Shown here one piece after another: positions 55,696 through 64,000 of a stretch of DNA of 64,000 nucleotides. Each line of letters opens with the position of its first letter. The stretch's first letter is position 1. The stretch is from assembly GCF_019649015.1 (NCBI RefSeq), contig NZ_BLPI01000001.1, positions 2,971,001 through 3,035,000 of the forward strand, in the 5' to 3' direction. The notes under the pieces are model-generated. The model was not told the origin of the DNA. It made no database searches and saw only the letters and a list, made by a program, of their open reading frames with translations. This stretch comes from Agarivorans litoreus (lineage in GTDB: Bacteria > Pseudomonadota > Gammaproteobacteria > Enterobacterales > Celerinatantimonadaceae). The position numbers and the translations under genes were made by a program.

Positions 55696-55952
55696 GCTTA
55701 TCTATCCCCATCCCACTACTACCAATATTTCTTCACAAAGATGATCTAGCATGCCCTAAGGCTGCTCTTAGTTAGCGGGCGCTGCTGTTTGCTTGGCCAT
55801 TGACAATCCCAGCAATATTGACTGTTGTGCTACTCGCTACTCGCTACTCAGCGTGATATCTCTATTGGCTTAGGATTAAAGTTTTAAGGCTTAGCACTTG
55901 GTTTACACTTTAGCGTGACCAACACGAGGCATGGTTCACAACTTTAGAAAAA

Positions 55953-55985
55953 TTGGTTTTCCAATAATTTAGATTGGTTGACATT
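55953..55985. promoter_or_regulatory. Operator pair before GH50 copy D
   Basis: TTGGTTTTCCAA at 55953 (9 of 10 fixed bases) and TTGGTTGACATT at 55974 (7 of 10), exactly 21 bases apart. They lie about 157-189 bases before the start codon. Confidence 0.65.
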
Positions 55986-56141
55986 TGTTTGGCGAAAGTC
56001 ATTATTACCCTTAGATATTTTTCTGTTTTATAGCGTCGCTTGGCAGCTAAAGGGCTTAGTACTTAAGTTTTCTCTATAGCTTGGCTATATTGCCTAAACT
56101 CTGCCGTTGCTATCAAGACGCTAATCATTTGAGGATACATA

Positions 56142-58415
56142 ATGGACACGCGCTTAAGGGCTGACTCAGCTAAAACTATATCTGAGCATGAGCAATCAAT
56201 TTTGATTTATGATTTTGCTGAGCAAATTCCTAAGGCTTTTAGTTTTAGCAACGTAGATGCAGAATTGGTGAGTGAAGGCAACGGAATTACCGTAGGTTCG
56301 CAAGCTTTAAAAGTTACTACGCACAGTAAAGAGAACTTTTATACCTCAATTTTTATCGAGCCCGAGCAGCCTTTTGATTGGAGTGCGCTTCCTAATTTTA
56401 GTTTTGCATTTGACGTCACTAACTTAGGGCGTCGATCAACACAGATTTTTATTAATATCTTCGACAAACAAGGGCAAATGCATAGTCGTAGTATTAATGT
56501 GGCGGGCGGTTCTTGTAAAACCTATTTAAACGAGCTTAAAGGTGAGTTTTTAAAGGGTGGGCTTAACTATGAGTCGGGTTTTCGCTCTAACCCTGCTGCC
56601 TGGGATACCCCATTTCACTATGCAACGTGGATGTGGGGGGAGATGAACATCGATTTAAGTGCCGTTGCCAAAATTGAACTAAGCATTCACGGTACTTTGA
56701 TTGATCATCAGCTGGTGTTGGATAACTTTAGAGTGATTCTTACTCCAGAGTGTAATCCCGATTTTCTTAAAGGCTGTTTAGATAAGTTTGGCCAAAATGC
56801 TTTCGTAGAAACCGCCGAAAAAGTGCATTCAGAAGAAGAATTATTGGCTGTTACGGCCAAAGAGCTTAAAGCCTTAGAACAAGGTGCCATGCCCCAGCGC
56901 TCGCGCTTTAGTGGTTATACCGGTGGGCCGCAGTTAGAAGCGACCGGGTTTTTCCGCACCGAAAAGATTGATGGAAAATGGTCATTTGTTGACCCCGATG
57001 GTTACCCATATTTTGCTACCGGCCTAGACATAATCCGCTTAGCAAATTCCTTTACCATTACTGGTGTTGATTACGATCACTCTAAAGTGGCTGCGCGCAG
57101 CGATGACGATGTTACCCCTGAAGACTCCAAAGAGAAGCTCGAGATTAGCCAAGAGGCCTTTGATTCCGCCTTTGTTGCCAACCAAACTCGGCGAGACTTT
57201 TTTCAGTGGTTACCCAGCTATGACGAACCTTTAGCAGAGCATTACAGCTACATGCGCGAGTTGTTTGAAGGCCCAGTTGACCGCGGCGAAATCTTTAGTT
57301 TCTATTCAGCAAACTTACAACGAAAGTACGGCCAAGATGGTGCCGATTACATGGGCAAGTGGCGCGAAGTCACTATGGACCGCATGATCAACTGGGGGTT
57401 TTCTTGCTTAGGAAATTGGACTGCGCCTGAGTTTTACAGTAACGAAAAAATTCCATATTTTGCCAATGGTTGGATTATTGGTGACTTTAAAACAGTGACT
57501 AGTGGCGATGATTTCTGGGCACCGCTACCCGATCCATTCGATCCTGTATTTAGAGAACGCGCCGAAGCCACGGTAAGCCAGGTGAAAGCCGAAATGCAGG
57601 GGTCACCATGGTGTGTGGGTATTTTCATTGATAATGAGAAAAGCTGGGGCCGCATGGGCACCATTAATGGCCATTATGGTATTGCGATCCATACTCTAGG
57701 TCGCAGTGATGAAGAGAGCCCCACCAAGGCAGTATTCACTCGAGCCTTAAAAGACAAGTACGGCACTGTAGAACAGCTTAACCAAGCTTGGGGGACTAAG
57801 ATTGAATCTTGGCAAGCTGTCGCTGGTGGCGTTAGTGATTTAGCTCATAACGAAGCACAGCTAAGTGACTACTCCATGTTATTAGAGCTATACGCCAGCG
57901 AATACTTCAAAGTAGTAAACGAGTCGCTTAAAGCTCAATTACCTAATCATTTGTACTTGGGGGCTCGATTTGCTGATTGGGGCTGTAATCCAGAGGTGGT
58001 AAGAGCCGCAGCAAAACATGTGGATGTTGTAAGTTACAACTACTACAAAGAAGGGCTACACCCCGAACCTTGGAAGTTTTTGGCAGAAGTAGACATGCCA
58101 AGCATTATTGGTGAGTTTCACATTGGTGTTAAAGAAGGTTTCTTCCACGCTGGTTTGGTGACCGCTAACGACCAAACCGAGCGCGGCGAGATGTTCGAAG
58201 ATTACTTAAACTCGGTAATTGATAATCCATACTTTGTTGGGGCGCATTGGTTCCAATACATTGACTCGCCGATTACTGGGCGTTCGTTTGACGGTGAAAA
58301 CTACAATGTGGGTTTTGTGGGTATCACCGATGTACCCTATCAGCCAATGGTTGATGCTGCGAAGCGGGTAAATGGTGGCATGTATCAGCGCCGTTTTAGT
58401 AAGACGAAAAAGTAG
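56142..58415 (+). CDS. Cytoplasmic GH50 agarase (copy D)
   Basis: The 757-residue enzyme has no signal peptide or lipobox, and GAGGA at 56131-56135 fixes the ATG. It has one N-terminal beta-sandwich module (about 15-195), where copies A to C have two, followed by the GH50 barrel (about 250-755). Glu499 (DNEKSWGR) and Glu658 (GEFHIGV) fit the catalytic pair; the flanking residues differ from the NEMSWGN/NEISWGN and EFHFG of the exported copies. An intracellular exo-acting enzyme that trims imported neoagarooligosaccharides to neoagarobiose for GH117 is the likely role, by inference. Confidence 0.9.
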   Translation: MDTRLRADSAKTISEHEQSILIYDFAEQIPKAFSFSNVDAELVSEGNGITVGSQALKVTTHSKENFYTSIFIEPEQPFDWSALPNFSFAFDVTNLGRRSTQIFINIFDKQGQMHSRSINVAGGSCKTYLNELKGEFLKGGLNYESGFRSNPAAWDTPFHYATWMWGEMNIDLSAVAKIELSIHGTLIDHQLVLDNFRVILTPECNPDFLKGCLDKFGQNAFVETAEKVHSEEELLAVTAKELKALEQGAMPQRSRFSGYTGGPQLEATGFFRTEKIDGKWSFVDPDGYPYFATGLDIIRLANSFTITGVDYDHSKVAARSDDDVTPEDSKEKLEISQEAFDSAFVANQTRRDFFQWLPSYDEPLAEHYSYMRELFEGPVDRGEIFSFYSANLQRKYGQDGADYMGKWREVTMDRMINWGFSCLGNWTAPEFYSNEKIPYFANGWIIGDFKTVTSGDDFWAPLPDPFDPVFRERAEATVSQVKAEMQGSPWCVGIFIDNEKSWGRMGTINGHYGIAIHTLGRSDEESPTKAVFTRALKDKYGTVEQLNQAWGTKIESWQAVAGGVSDLAHNEAQLSDYSMLLELYASEYFKVVNESLKAQLPNHLYLGARFADWGCNPEVVRAAAKHVDVVSYNYYKEGLHPEPWKFLAEVDMPSIIGEFHIGVKEGFFHAGLVTANDQTERGEMFEDYLNSVIDNPYFVGAHWFQYIDSPITGRSFDGENYNVGFVGITDVPYQPMVDAAKRVNGGMYQRRFSKTKK

Positions 58416-58731
58416 CATGCTTTGATAGGTACCTATAAGTAAAAAGCGGGCTTCGGTCCAAGGCGTTTACAAAACGTGGGTCTAGGTCTTTTTAGTTAAA
58501 GCATAAGGGTGCTGTTTTACTGGTTAATTCCAGCATGCAGCGCCCTTTCTTTTGGGAAATTTTTCTGAGGGATTGTATAAGGATTCAGTTGTTATCTTCT
58601 GTTGCGGCATTGCTCTGTGCAATGTGCAGTTAAGCAAAAACCTATTTGCTGCAATAAAGTAGTTTAATACAGCAACCTATTAGGGCTCGACCAGTTAGGT
58701 ATTCGTTCCATTTTTGCCATTCTTAGAAAGC

Positions 58732-58757
58732 AAAAAAGGCAAGCGCTGCTTGCCTTT
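58732..58757 (-). terminator. Orphan terminator-like hairpin on the minus strand
   Basis: A 10-base stem (58735-58744 with 58748-58757) is followed on the minus strand by a T6 run. No minus-strand gene is visible to its right. The 716-base gap 58416-59131 otherwise holds operators at 58806 and 59026-59056. Confidence 0.55.
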
Positions 58758-58805
58758 GCTGATAGGCCCACAAAATGTAAACACTTTGGCCCAAGGCACC
58801 TTTTA

Positions 58806-58817
58806 TTGGTAGTCCAA
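58806..58817. promoter_or_regulatory. Operator in the gap before the FG-GAP lipoprotein
   Basis: TTGGTAGTCCAA matches 9 of 10 fixed bases; a half-site TTGGTTA follows at 58826. Confidence 0.58.
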
Positions 58818-59025
58818 TTGTTATATTGGTTATTAACTTTTGATGGGTATCTCCTAGCTTCTCTGCTTTTTTCGGCAATTTTTCTTTATGTCTGTTATTT
58901 AAGTTACTTACTTTTTGGGGGAGGTTTAAGCTGATGTTGTCTAATATCCCTCTAACTGTTTGCTATAAAAGACTTTGACGGCTATCGCATAATTAACAAT
59001 TAAATATGATATAGATCCTGTTTGA

Positions 59026-59056
59026 AAGGTTAACCAATTGCTCATTGGTTAATCAA
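59026..59056. promoter_or_regulatory. Operator pair before the FG-GAP lipoprotein
   Basis: AAGGTTAACCAA at 59026 (8 of 10) and TTGGTTAATCAA at 59045 (9 of 10), 19 bases apart, 76-106 bases before the start codon. Confidence 0.65.
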
Positions 59057-59131
59057 TTGTTTAGATTGGGCGATGTATTGTTGTACTTTTTAGTTCAAAG
59101 ACATTTAAGCCAATCAACAAAAGGATTTTTG

Positions 59132-62100
59132 ATGATATCTCGCAATAGTTCTAAACAAAGAGTGTTTACGCGCAGCTTGATCAGTGCATTGGTTATCGCC
59201 ATTACCGGGTGTAATAGCAGTAGTGATGATGGAAATGGAGGAAGCGGTGGTGGGTTTACGCCTATTACAGTAACCAATACGCAGCCTGTAGAAATGCCTT
59301 ACAGTGTTAGCGGCTCTAGCCTCAAGCAAGTAAACTTTGAATTTTCTATAAGCGTTCCCTATGCCAACTTAAGTTTGTATGCCGATGATCAATTGTTATT
59401 GGATAACATTGATATTCCTAGTCAAGGTATTAATCAGCTAAACGCAATTGTTGATTTTGGCTCTTTAGGTGACAAGCAGTTGCGCCTTGTTGGACGAAAT
59501 GGCGATATCTTGATTAACAACATGACCTTTCAAGATATTAGCGACTTAAGCATGCCTAAGTTTCGCGACGCTTCCGAAGAAATAGGTTTAGTGACCGAAG
59601 ATACCTACAAGTATGGTGGTCCGTCGGTGGGTGATATTAACAACGATGGTCACTACGACTTTGTGCTTAATAACCACAACTATATTTCTACCCAGCTAGC
59701 GATGAACAATGGCGATGGTACCGTGACCTTAAGCGATCTGTTTCCTAATGTTCAAGACTTTCACGGTTCGGCCCTTGGTGATTACACTGGCAATGGTGAA
59801 TTAGATATTATGGTGGCGCTAGGCGGAGCTAATGGTACTAGCCCATCGTCTTATGTACTGCTCAAAAATGAAGGCGGAACCTTCACCCAAGCCACCGATA
59901 CTGGCATAACAACACCTGCGCGTGGTCGCGCACCTCGTTGGTTAGATATGGATTTAGATGGTCATTTAGATTTAGCTTTAATCAATGCTAAAACGCCAAA
60001 CTACGATGGTCCGCAACAACTCTTTTACCGCAATAAGGGTGACGGTACTTTCGAAGAAGTACGCATTCCTGGTATCGAGAGTGCCGAAGCCGAGCGCGCC
60101 TTGGTTCTCGATTTTAATAATGACGGTATTGACGACATATTGCTATTCTCGCCATTAACGCTTTGGCAGGGTAATGGCAACCTAGGCTTTACCGATGTTA
60201 CAGCTCAATGGCTACCAGAAGGCGCAGCTAATGCTTGGCAAGTGCAAGCAGTAGCTGACGTTGATGTAAACGGTAATGGTTTATTTGATTTGTATATTGC
60301 TCGAGGCAAGCCAGAGTATCAGCTGTCTGACAAATCTTATGACTTTAACCCATCAACTAAAAAGCTCGATATCCGTGATAATGGTGAAACTGGCACAACA
60401 GAGATTAGCTTCACTGCTGACGAGAGCGTTACCTTATCTGGCTTAGATTTGGTTTATCGCCAGTATGATGGTGGCTACCCAATCTACCTTGGTGAAACCA
60501 AAGAGCGCAAAGATGTACATGCCACAGGCTTCCAGCCTGACCAGCTTCCACCAGAAATGAGTGGGGCGCCAAGTACCTTGGAAATAACCACAGAGGCGGC
60601 TAATGGTTGGCCAAGCACACGTGAAGCTAACGGCATTTACATTGGTTACTTAGGTGATGGTAACTGGAAGGCCGAGTGGGTTCGTGATCAAAATGTTTAT
60701 TGGAATGTGAGTTTCACATTAGATGGATTAAATGACATCGCTCTAGATTGGCAGCCTAATAACCGCAACGAACAAGATATTTTGTTGATTAACCAAGGCG
60801 ATAAGTTTGTTGATGCTTCGAGTGAGTGGAATTTGCCTAAAGGTGGTAACCACTGGGGGGTTACTCATGGTGACTTCAATAATAATGGATTCAATGACAT
60901 CTTTATTCACCGCTTTGGCTTTTTAAAAGAGCGTGTGACAGACCTATTATTGGTAAACACTGGTAAAGGACAGTTTATACCTACTACTTTACATGGTGCG
61001 CATAGCATGACAGACCATGGTCATGGGGATATGGGCCAAGGCTTTGATTTTGACCAAAACGGTCGCGTAGATTTACTTAACGGCAGCAATGAAGAAGGCC
61101 GTTGGTACATGTACAAAAATGATACCCAAGACTTAGGTAATTACGTATTGGTTGATGTTGGTTACAGCCCGCTAGATAAGGTTGACCCCTTATCGGCACA
61201 GGTTGTGGTAACAACCGAAAGTGGTAAAACTTATCGTAAGCGTGTGGGATCAGCAGGCGAAGTCTTCTCGCAAGGCTCGATTAACATGCTGCACTTTGGT
61301 TTAGCCAATGAAACCGAGATCAAGCAAGTTGCAGTGCACTGGCGTAACGGCGAAACGGTATACTTTAGTGATGTAAATGCTAATGCAAAATACTTAACTA
61401 AAGATGCTGCTAACCCTGCTCCAACAGCGATTGCCTTGGAACGACAAGAGAAAAAGCTTGCCGTGGCAGAAACCTATAGCTTAATGCCAAACTTTGTTCC
61501 GTTAAACGCACAAGCTAGCGTGAGCTATCGCTCATCGGATCCAAGTGTTGCAACAGTGAGTGAAGACGGCCTGGTAACTGCGGTTGCCGATGGTGACGCA
61601 ACCATTACTGTTAGCTCGTTAATCGCAGACGATGTGACCACAACAATGGCCATTAGTGTTGGTGATTTTGACCCCATTTATGCCACCGACATTACCATTG
61701 CCGGCGATGACCAAGCATTTTACGTGGGACAAACAACTAGCTTAAGCGCTACGCTAGCCTCTTCAGATCCTCTTGAACAGCCTGATGACCAAAGTATTAC
61801 TTGGCAAAGCAGCAATACTGCAATCGCTACTGTAGATGGTTCTGGCGCGGTGACTGGTATTGCAGAAGGCTCAGTAGATATTACGGCGATTGCTAATGGC
61901 TCAGAGGTGGCCAATGATGTTTCTGACCTAGTTAGCTTAAATATTGAAACTTTTTATGCTTCGGCAATGAGTTTTGATGATGTTAATAAATACACTAGCA
62001 CTGACTATTCGACCGGTGGTTCGATGGACGTGCAAGTTAACTATCATGCGGGCTCGGGAGACACTGTAGACAGTAACGGTATTATCTTTCGTTTACGCGA

Positions 62101-62341
62101 AATACAAGCGGGTTGGGTAGGCATTACTCAAGATCATACGGAAATAGATACCACTGCGGCTGGCCAAGTTTCTGGTACGAGTTCGGTGTCGATTCCTCTT
62201 AATGATGCCACCGCAAGTGCAGATTTACCGAGTGGTGATTTCCACTTCTTATTTATCGAGTTTAATACCACTAGTGGTAAGCACGTGGAAGTTAAGGTTG
62301 GTTTTGCACCAGGAGACATAACGATTGTAGCCGCACCTTAA
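59132..62341 (+). CDS. Large FG-GAP/ASPIC/BIG2 surface lipoprotein
   Basis: The 1069-residue protein starts at ATG 59132, with AAGGA at 59121-59125; the open TTG at 59045 lies in the operator. Lipoprotein signal with lipobox AITGC near residue 27. Then FG-GAP/VCBS-type calcium-loop repeats (for example GDINNDGHYDFVLNN, DMDLDGHLDLALIN, DFNNNGFNDIFIHRF) across about 150-680, interrupted by an unidentified beta-rich insert (about 400-540), an ASPIC/UnbV domain (about 695-780), two BIG2 immunoglobulin-like domains (about 785-950) and a C-terminal beta-rich module (about 960-1069). No catalytic motif is visible. The operators upstream place it with the agar genes; a surface agar-binding or adhesion role is inference. 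Confidence 0.82.
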   Translation: MISRNSSKQRVFTRSLISALVIAITGCNSSSDDGNGGSGGGFTPITVTNTQPVEMPYSVSGSSLKQVNFEFSISVPYANLSLYADDQLLLDNIDIPSQGINQLNAIVDFGSLGDKQLRLVGRNGDILINNMTFQDISDLSMPKFRDASEEIGLVTEDTYKYGGPSVGDINNDGHYDFVLNNHNYISTQLAMNNGDGTVTLSDLFPNVQDFHGSALGDYTGNGELDIMVALGGANGTSPSSYVLLKNEGGTFTQATDTGITTPARGRAPRWLDMDLDGHLDLALINAKTPNYDGPQQLFYRNKGDGTFEEVRIPGIESAEAERALVLDFNNDGIDDILLFSPLTLWQGNGNLGFTDVTAQWLPEGAANAWQVQAVADVDVNGNGLFDLYIARGKPEYQLSDKSYDFNPSTKKLDIRDNGETGTTEISFTADESVTLSGLDLVYRQYDGGYPIYLGETKERKDVHATGFQPDQLPPEMSGAPSTLEITTEAANGWPSTREANGIYIGYLGDGNWKAEWVRDQNVYWNVSFTLDGLNDIALDWQPNNRNEQDILLINQGDKFVDASSEWNLPKGGNHWGVTHGDFNNNGFNDIFIHRFGFLKERVTDLLLVNTGKGQFIPTTLHGAHSMTDHGHGDMGQGFDFDQNGRVDLLNGSNEEGRWYMYKNDTQDLGNYVLVDVGYSPLDKVDPLSAQVVVTTESGKTYRKRVGSAGEVFSQGSINMLHFGLANETEIKQVAVHWRNGETVYFSDVNANAKYLTKDAANPAPTAIALERQEKKLAVAETYSLMPNFVPLNAQASVSYRSSDPSVATVSEDGLVTAVADGDATITVSSLIADDVTTTMAISVGDFDPIYATDITIAGDDQAFYVGQTTSLSATLASSDPLEQPDDQSITWQSSNTAIATVDGSGAVTGIAEGSVDITAIANGSEVANDVSDLVSLNIETFYASAMSFDDVNKYTSTDYSTGGSMDVQVNYHAGSGDTVDSNGIIFRLREIQAGWVGITQDHTEIDTTAAGQVSGTSSVSIPLNDATASADLPSGDFHFLFIEFNTTSGKHVEVKVGFAPGDITIVAAP

Positions 62342-62375
62342 TGAATTCGTTTGTTAAATAATCCTGTGTAGCTAT

Positions 62376-62417
62376 AGCACCAGAAGCGCAAGATAGGCTT
62401 CTGGTGCTTTTTCTTTT
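62376..62417 (+). terminator. Terminator after the FG-GAP lipoprotein gene
   Basis: A perfect 12-base stem (62376-62387 with 62397-62408) followed by T-rich sequence. From here to 62595 I see no further feature. Confidence 0.9.
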
Positions 62418-62595
62418 ATCACTTGCTGTTCGCTTACCGCATCTTCAGATTTGCTGTAAACCCCGCTAGCTAAGGCCTTAGTATGATAGGCTGTGATGGA
62501 GCAACAGGGCGGTTTCTATAGCTGAATGAGGTAAGGCTTGGTTAAAGGTTATTACAGGTGCATTGCCGTTGTTTTAACTATGCGATGCTTGCGTA

Positions 62596-62605
62596 GGTAT
62601 GATAT
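62596..62605. repeat. Target-site duplication, left copy
   Basis: GGTATGATAT directly abuts the left inverted repeat and is repeated exactly at 63801-63810. Confidence 0.92.
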
Positions 62606-63800
62606 CAGGGCGGGATCGCACTTTGTTAACTAATATGATCTAATTGTGCCAAACCCTCAGCAGCACAGTCATTTTGAACCTTATTGAACACTTATCTGTT
62701 GTAGAAGATACTCGATCGGACATCAACCAGAAACACAACCTTATTGATGTTATGTTCCTTGTGATCAGCGCTATCGCATCGGGATGCGAAGGTTGGCAAG
62801 ACATTGAATTTTTTGGAGAAGAAAAACTCGACTGGTTAAGAAAATATCGACCATTCGAGCATGGCATCCCTCGAAGACACACGATAGCTCGCATCTTGCG
62901 TTCCGTTGTTGCGGAATCTTTGCTTGAAGCTTTGGCTCTTTGGATTAACGAACAACGAACTACTCAGAACAAACCCATTATCGCTTTTGACGGAAAGGTT
63001 CTACGGGGCTCCTATCGTAACGACAGGAAAACAGCATTGCAGTTGGTCACGGCTTACGACACCGAGCGTGGCCTCGTTCTAAGCCAAAAGCCGACTGAGA
63101 CTAAAAATGGTGAAATAAGCATTGTTCGTCAAATGCTTGATGTCATTAATGTAAAGGGTAGTGTTGTCACGGTTGATGCACTGCATTGCCAGCGTGAAAC
63201 ACTAGAAAAAATCAAAGAAAAACAAGCGCATGTTGTTGTCCAGGTTAAGAATAATCAGCCCAAGCTTAGAGCGGCTGTTGTGGAGCAGTTCCAAGCGATT
63301 TTTGATGCAGGTAAAGAGAAAATAGTCACCGAGGTCAAAGAGAAAAAACATGGTCGCAGCGAAGAGCGATACGTATTTCAGATAAAGGCCAAATTGCCCG
63401 ACGAATTGGCGAAGAAATGGCCGACGATAAGAAGCATCATAGCAGTGGAACGCCATCGTGTGATCAATGGTAAAGGTACTGTAGATACCTCTTACTACAT
63501 TAGTTCTTTGTCGCCAAACCACAAACTACTGGGCCATTATATTCGCCAGCATTGGCGGATTGAGAACAGCCAACATTATGTTTTAGATGTTGTTTTTAAA
63601 GAAGATAGCTCTCGTATTACTTTAGATGGTGCCGTTGAAAACATTGCGTTATCTAGACGTTTTGTGATGAATATGCTCAAGCAATGCGAATGTGGTGCGC
63701 CGAGCCAAAAAGTGAAGCTGAAGAAAGCGGGTTGGAACGATGATTATAGGGCAAGAGTCTTCTTTGGGTTATAAATCCATCAAAGTATGCTCCCGCCCTG
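62606..63800 (+). mobile_element. Complete ISAs1-family insertion sequence
   Basis: The 1195-base element has terminal inverted repeats 62606-62625 and 63781-63800 agreeing at 17 of 20 positions (both ends begin CAGGGCGGGA when read inward). One transposase gene fills it. A perfect 10-base direct repeat of target DNA flanks it, as expected for this family. Intact ends, intact gene and perfect duplication point to recent insertion. Confidence 0.94.
62644..63774 (+). CDS. ISAs1-family transposase
   Basis: The 376-residue DDE transposase has an N-terminal DUF4372/H-repeat-like segment (LIDVMFLVISAIASGCEGWQ) and a DDE domain with Asp in IIAFDGKVLRG, Asp in VVTVDALHCQ and the Glu region WRIENSQHYVLDVVF. 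An in-frame TAA at 62641 directly precedes the TTG at 62644, so the start is TTG 62644 or TTG 62674; no clear ribosome site helps. The gene is full length and looks active. Confidence 0.92.
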   Translation: MCQTLSSTVILNLIEHLSVVEDTRSDINQKHNLIDVMFLVISAIASGCEGWQDIEFFGEEKLDWLRKYRPFEHGIPRRHTIARILRSVVAESLLEALALWINEQRTTQNKPIIAFDGKVLRGSYRNDRKTALQLVTAYDTERGLVLSQKPTETKNGEISIVRQMLDVINVKGSVVTVDALHCQRETLEKIKEKQAHVVVQVKNNQPKLRAAVVEQFQAIFDAGKEKIVTEVKEKKHGRSEERYVFQIKAKLPDELAKKWPTIRSIIAVERHRVINGKGTVDTSYYISSLSPNHKLLGHYIRQHWRIENSQHYVLDVVFKEDSSRITLDGAVENIALSRRFVMNMLKQCECGAPSQKVKLKKAGWNDDYRARVFFGL

Positions 63801-63810
63801 GGTATGATAT
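63801..63810. repeat. Target-site duplication, right copy
   Basis: GGTATGATAT, identical to 62596-62605, next to the right inverted repeat. Confidence 0.92.
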
Positions 63811-63817
63811 TGGTGGC

Positions 63818-64000
63818 TTATTGGGCCTCTAATAAGGGCTCGCCTAAAGCATGCCAGTGGCTAACCCGTTGTTGTTTAACCCCTGATTGTTGAATGGCTT
63901 TATCAACCAAACCTAAGCGAATAATTTTAGCTAAGCCTTGATCAATGGCTTGGGCTATTTCAGCGCCGTGTGGGTGTTTCTTCGATACCATAAAATGACG
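63818..64000 (-). CDS. C-terminal end of a probable periplasmic substrate-binding protein
   Basis: Reading the minus strand from the window edge gives 60 open codons ending in TAA at 63818-63820. The text includes HFMVSKKHPHGAEIAQ and AIDQGLAKI, which resembles the end of SBP_bac_3-type periplasmic proteins where a helix follows the last strand. The start lies beyond the window. The insertion sequence sits only seven bases past its stop codon, so the gene body is intact at this end but its terminator may be displaced. Confidence 0.6.
   Translation of the reverse strand, partial: RHFMVSKKHPHGAEIAQAIDQGLAKIIRLGLVDKAIQQSGVKQQRVSHWHALGEPLLEAQ

Noticed and set aside
59045-59131. N-terminal extension of the FG-GAP lipoprotein
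   Set aside because: The TTG lies inside an operator; the ATG at 59132 has AAGGA and a lipoprotein signal.
62418-62595. Possible gene remnant left of the insertion sequence
   Set aside because: No frame gives recognisable protein text and there is no ribosome site.

Overview
The window looks like chromosomal DNA of an agar-degrading marine gammaproteobacterium of the Alteromonadales, most like Agarivorans. That is an inference from the gene content: GH50, GH16 and GH117 agar enzymes, 3,6-anhydro-L-galactose (AHG) catabolic genes and a Lap/Bpf-type biofilm adhesin locus. I could run no search. No rRNA, tRNA or CRISPR array was seen.

Layout. (1) Bases 1-15181, + strand: the 3' part of a giant RTX adhesin with eleven near-identical 303-base repeats, followed by its type I secretion system (ABC transporter, membrane fusion protein, TolC-like channel), an OmpA lipoprotein, the LapG protease, the LapD c-di-GMP receptor and a SIMPL-domain protein. 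(2) 15290-22401: a sugar ABC importer operon with a Gfo/Idh/MocA oxidoreductase and a TIM-barrel isomerase, divergent from a CytR-like LacI regulator. A perfect 34-base palindrome lies at the operon start. (3) 22493-35142: a GH16 agarase with a ricin-type CBM, then AHG catabolism: aldehyde dehydrogenase, divergent ExuR/UxuR-like GntR regulator, sugar porter, AHG-acid cycloisomerase, KDPG aldolase, KDG kinase, and a three-gene oxidoreductase operon (UxuB-like, zinc ADH, LDH2-type). (4) 35362-62341: four GH50 agarases, a second LacI regulator, a GH2 beta-galactosidase, a GH117 anhydrogalactosidase, a LacY-like permease, a maltoporin-like porin, a small P-loop protein, a periplasmic binding protein, a chemoreceptor, a YhcH/YiaL protein and a large FG-GAP/BIG2 surface lipoprotein. 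(5) 62596-63810: a complete ISAs1-type insertion sequence with a 10-base target duplication, followed by the 3' end of a minus-strand gene.

How it may work together (inference). Secreted and surface GH16/GH50 enzymes cut agar. The porin and the LacY-like permease bring in neoagarooligosaccharides. Cytoplasmic GH50, GH2 and GH117 release galactose and AHG. AHG is oxidised, cycloisomerised, epimerised to KDG by an oxidation/reduction pair, phosphorylated and split to pyruvate and glyceraldehyde-3-phosphate.

The strongest finding not explained by gene calls is a repeated operator-like palindrome, TTGGTnnACCAA. It occurs in the control regions of most agar-related transcription units and resembles the ExuR/UxuR operator. 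In several promoters it recurs at exactly 21-base steps. It was not seen, by eye, in the adhesin locus, and only an isolated half-site was seen in the ABC locus. This suggests a hexuronate-type regulator was recruited to govern a whole agar regulon.
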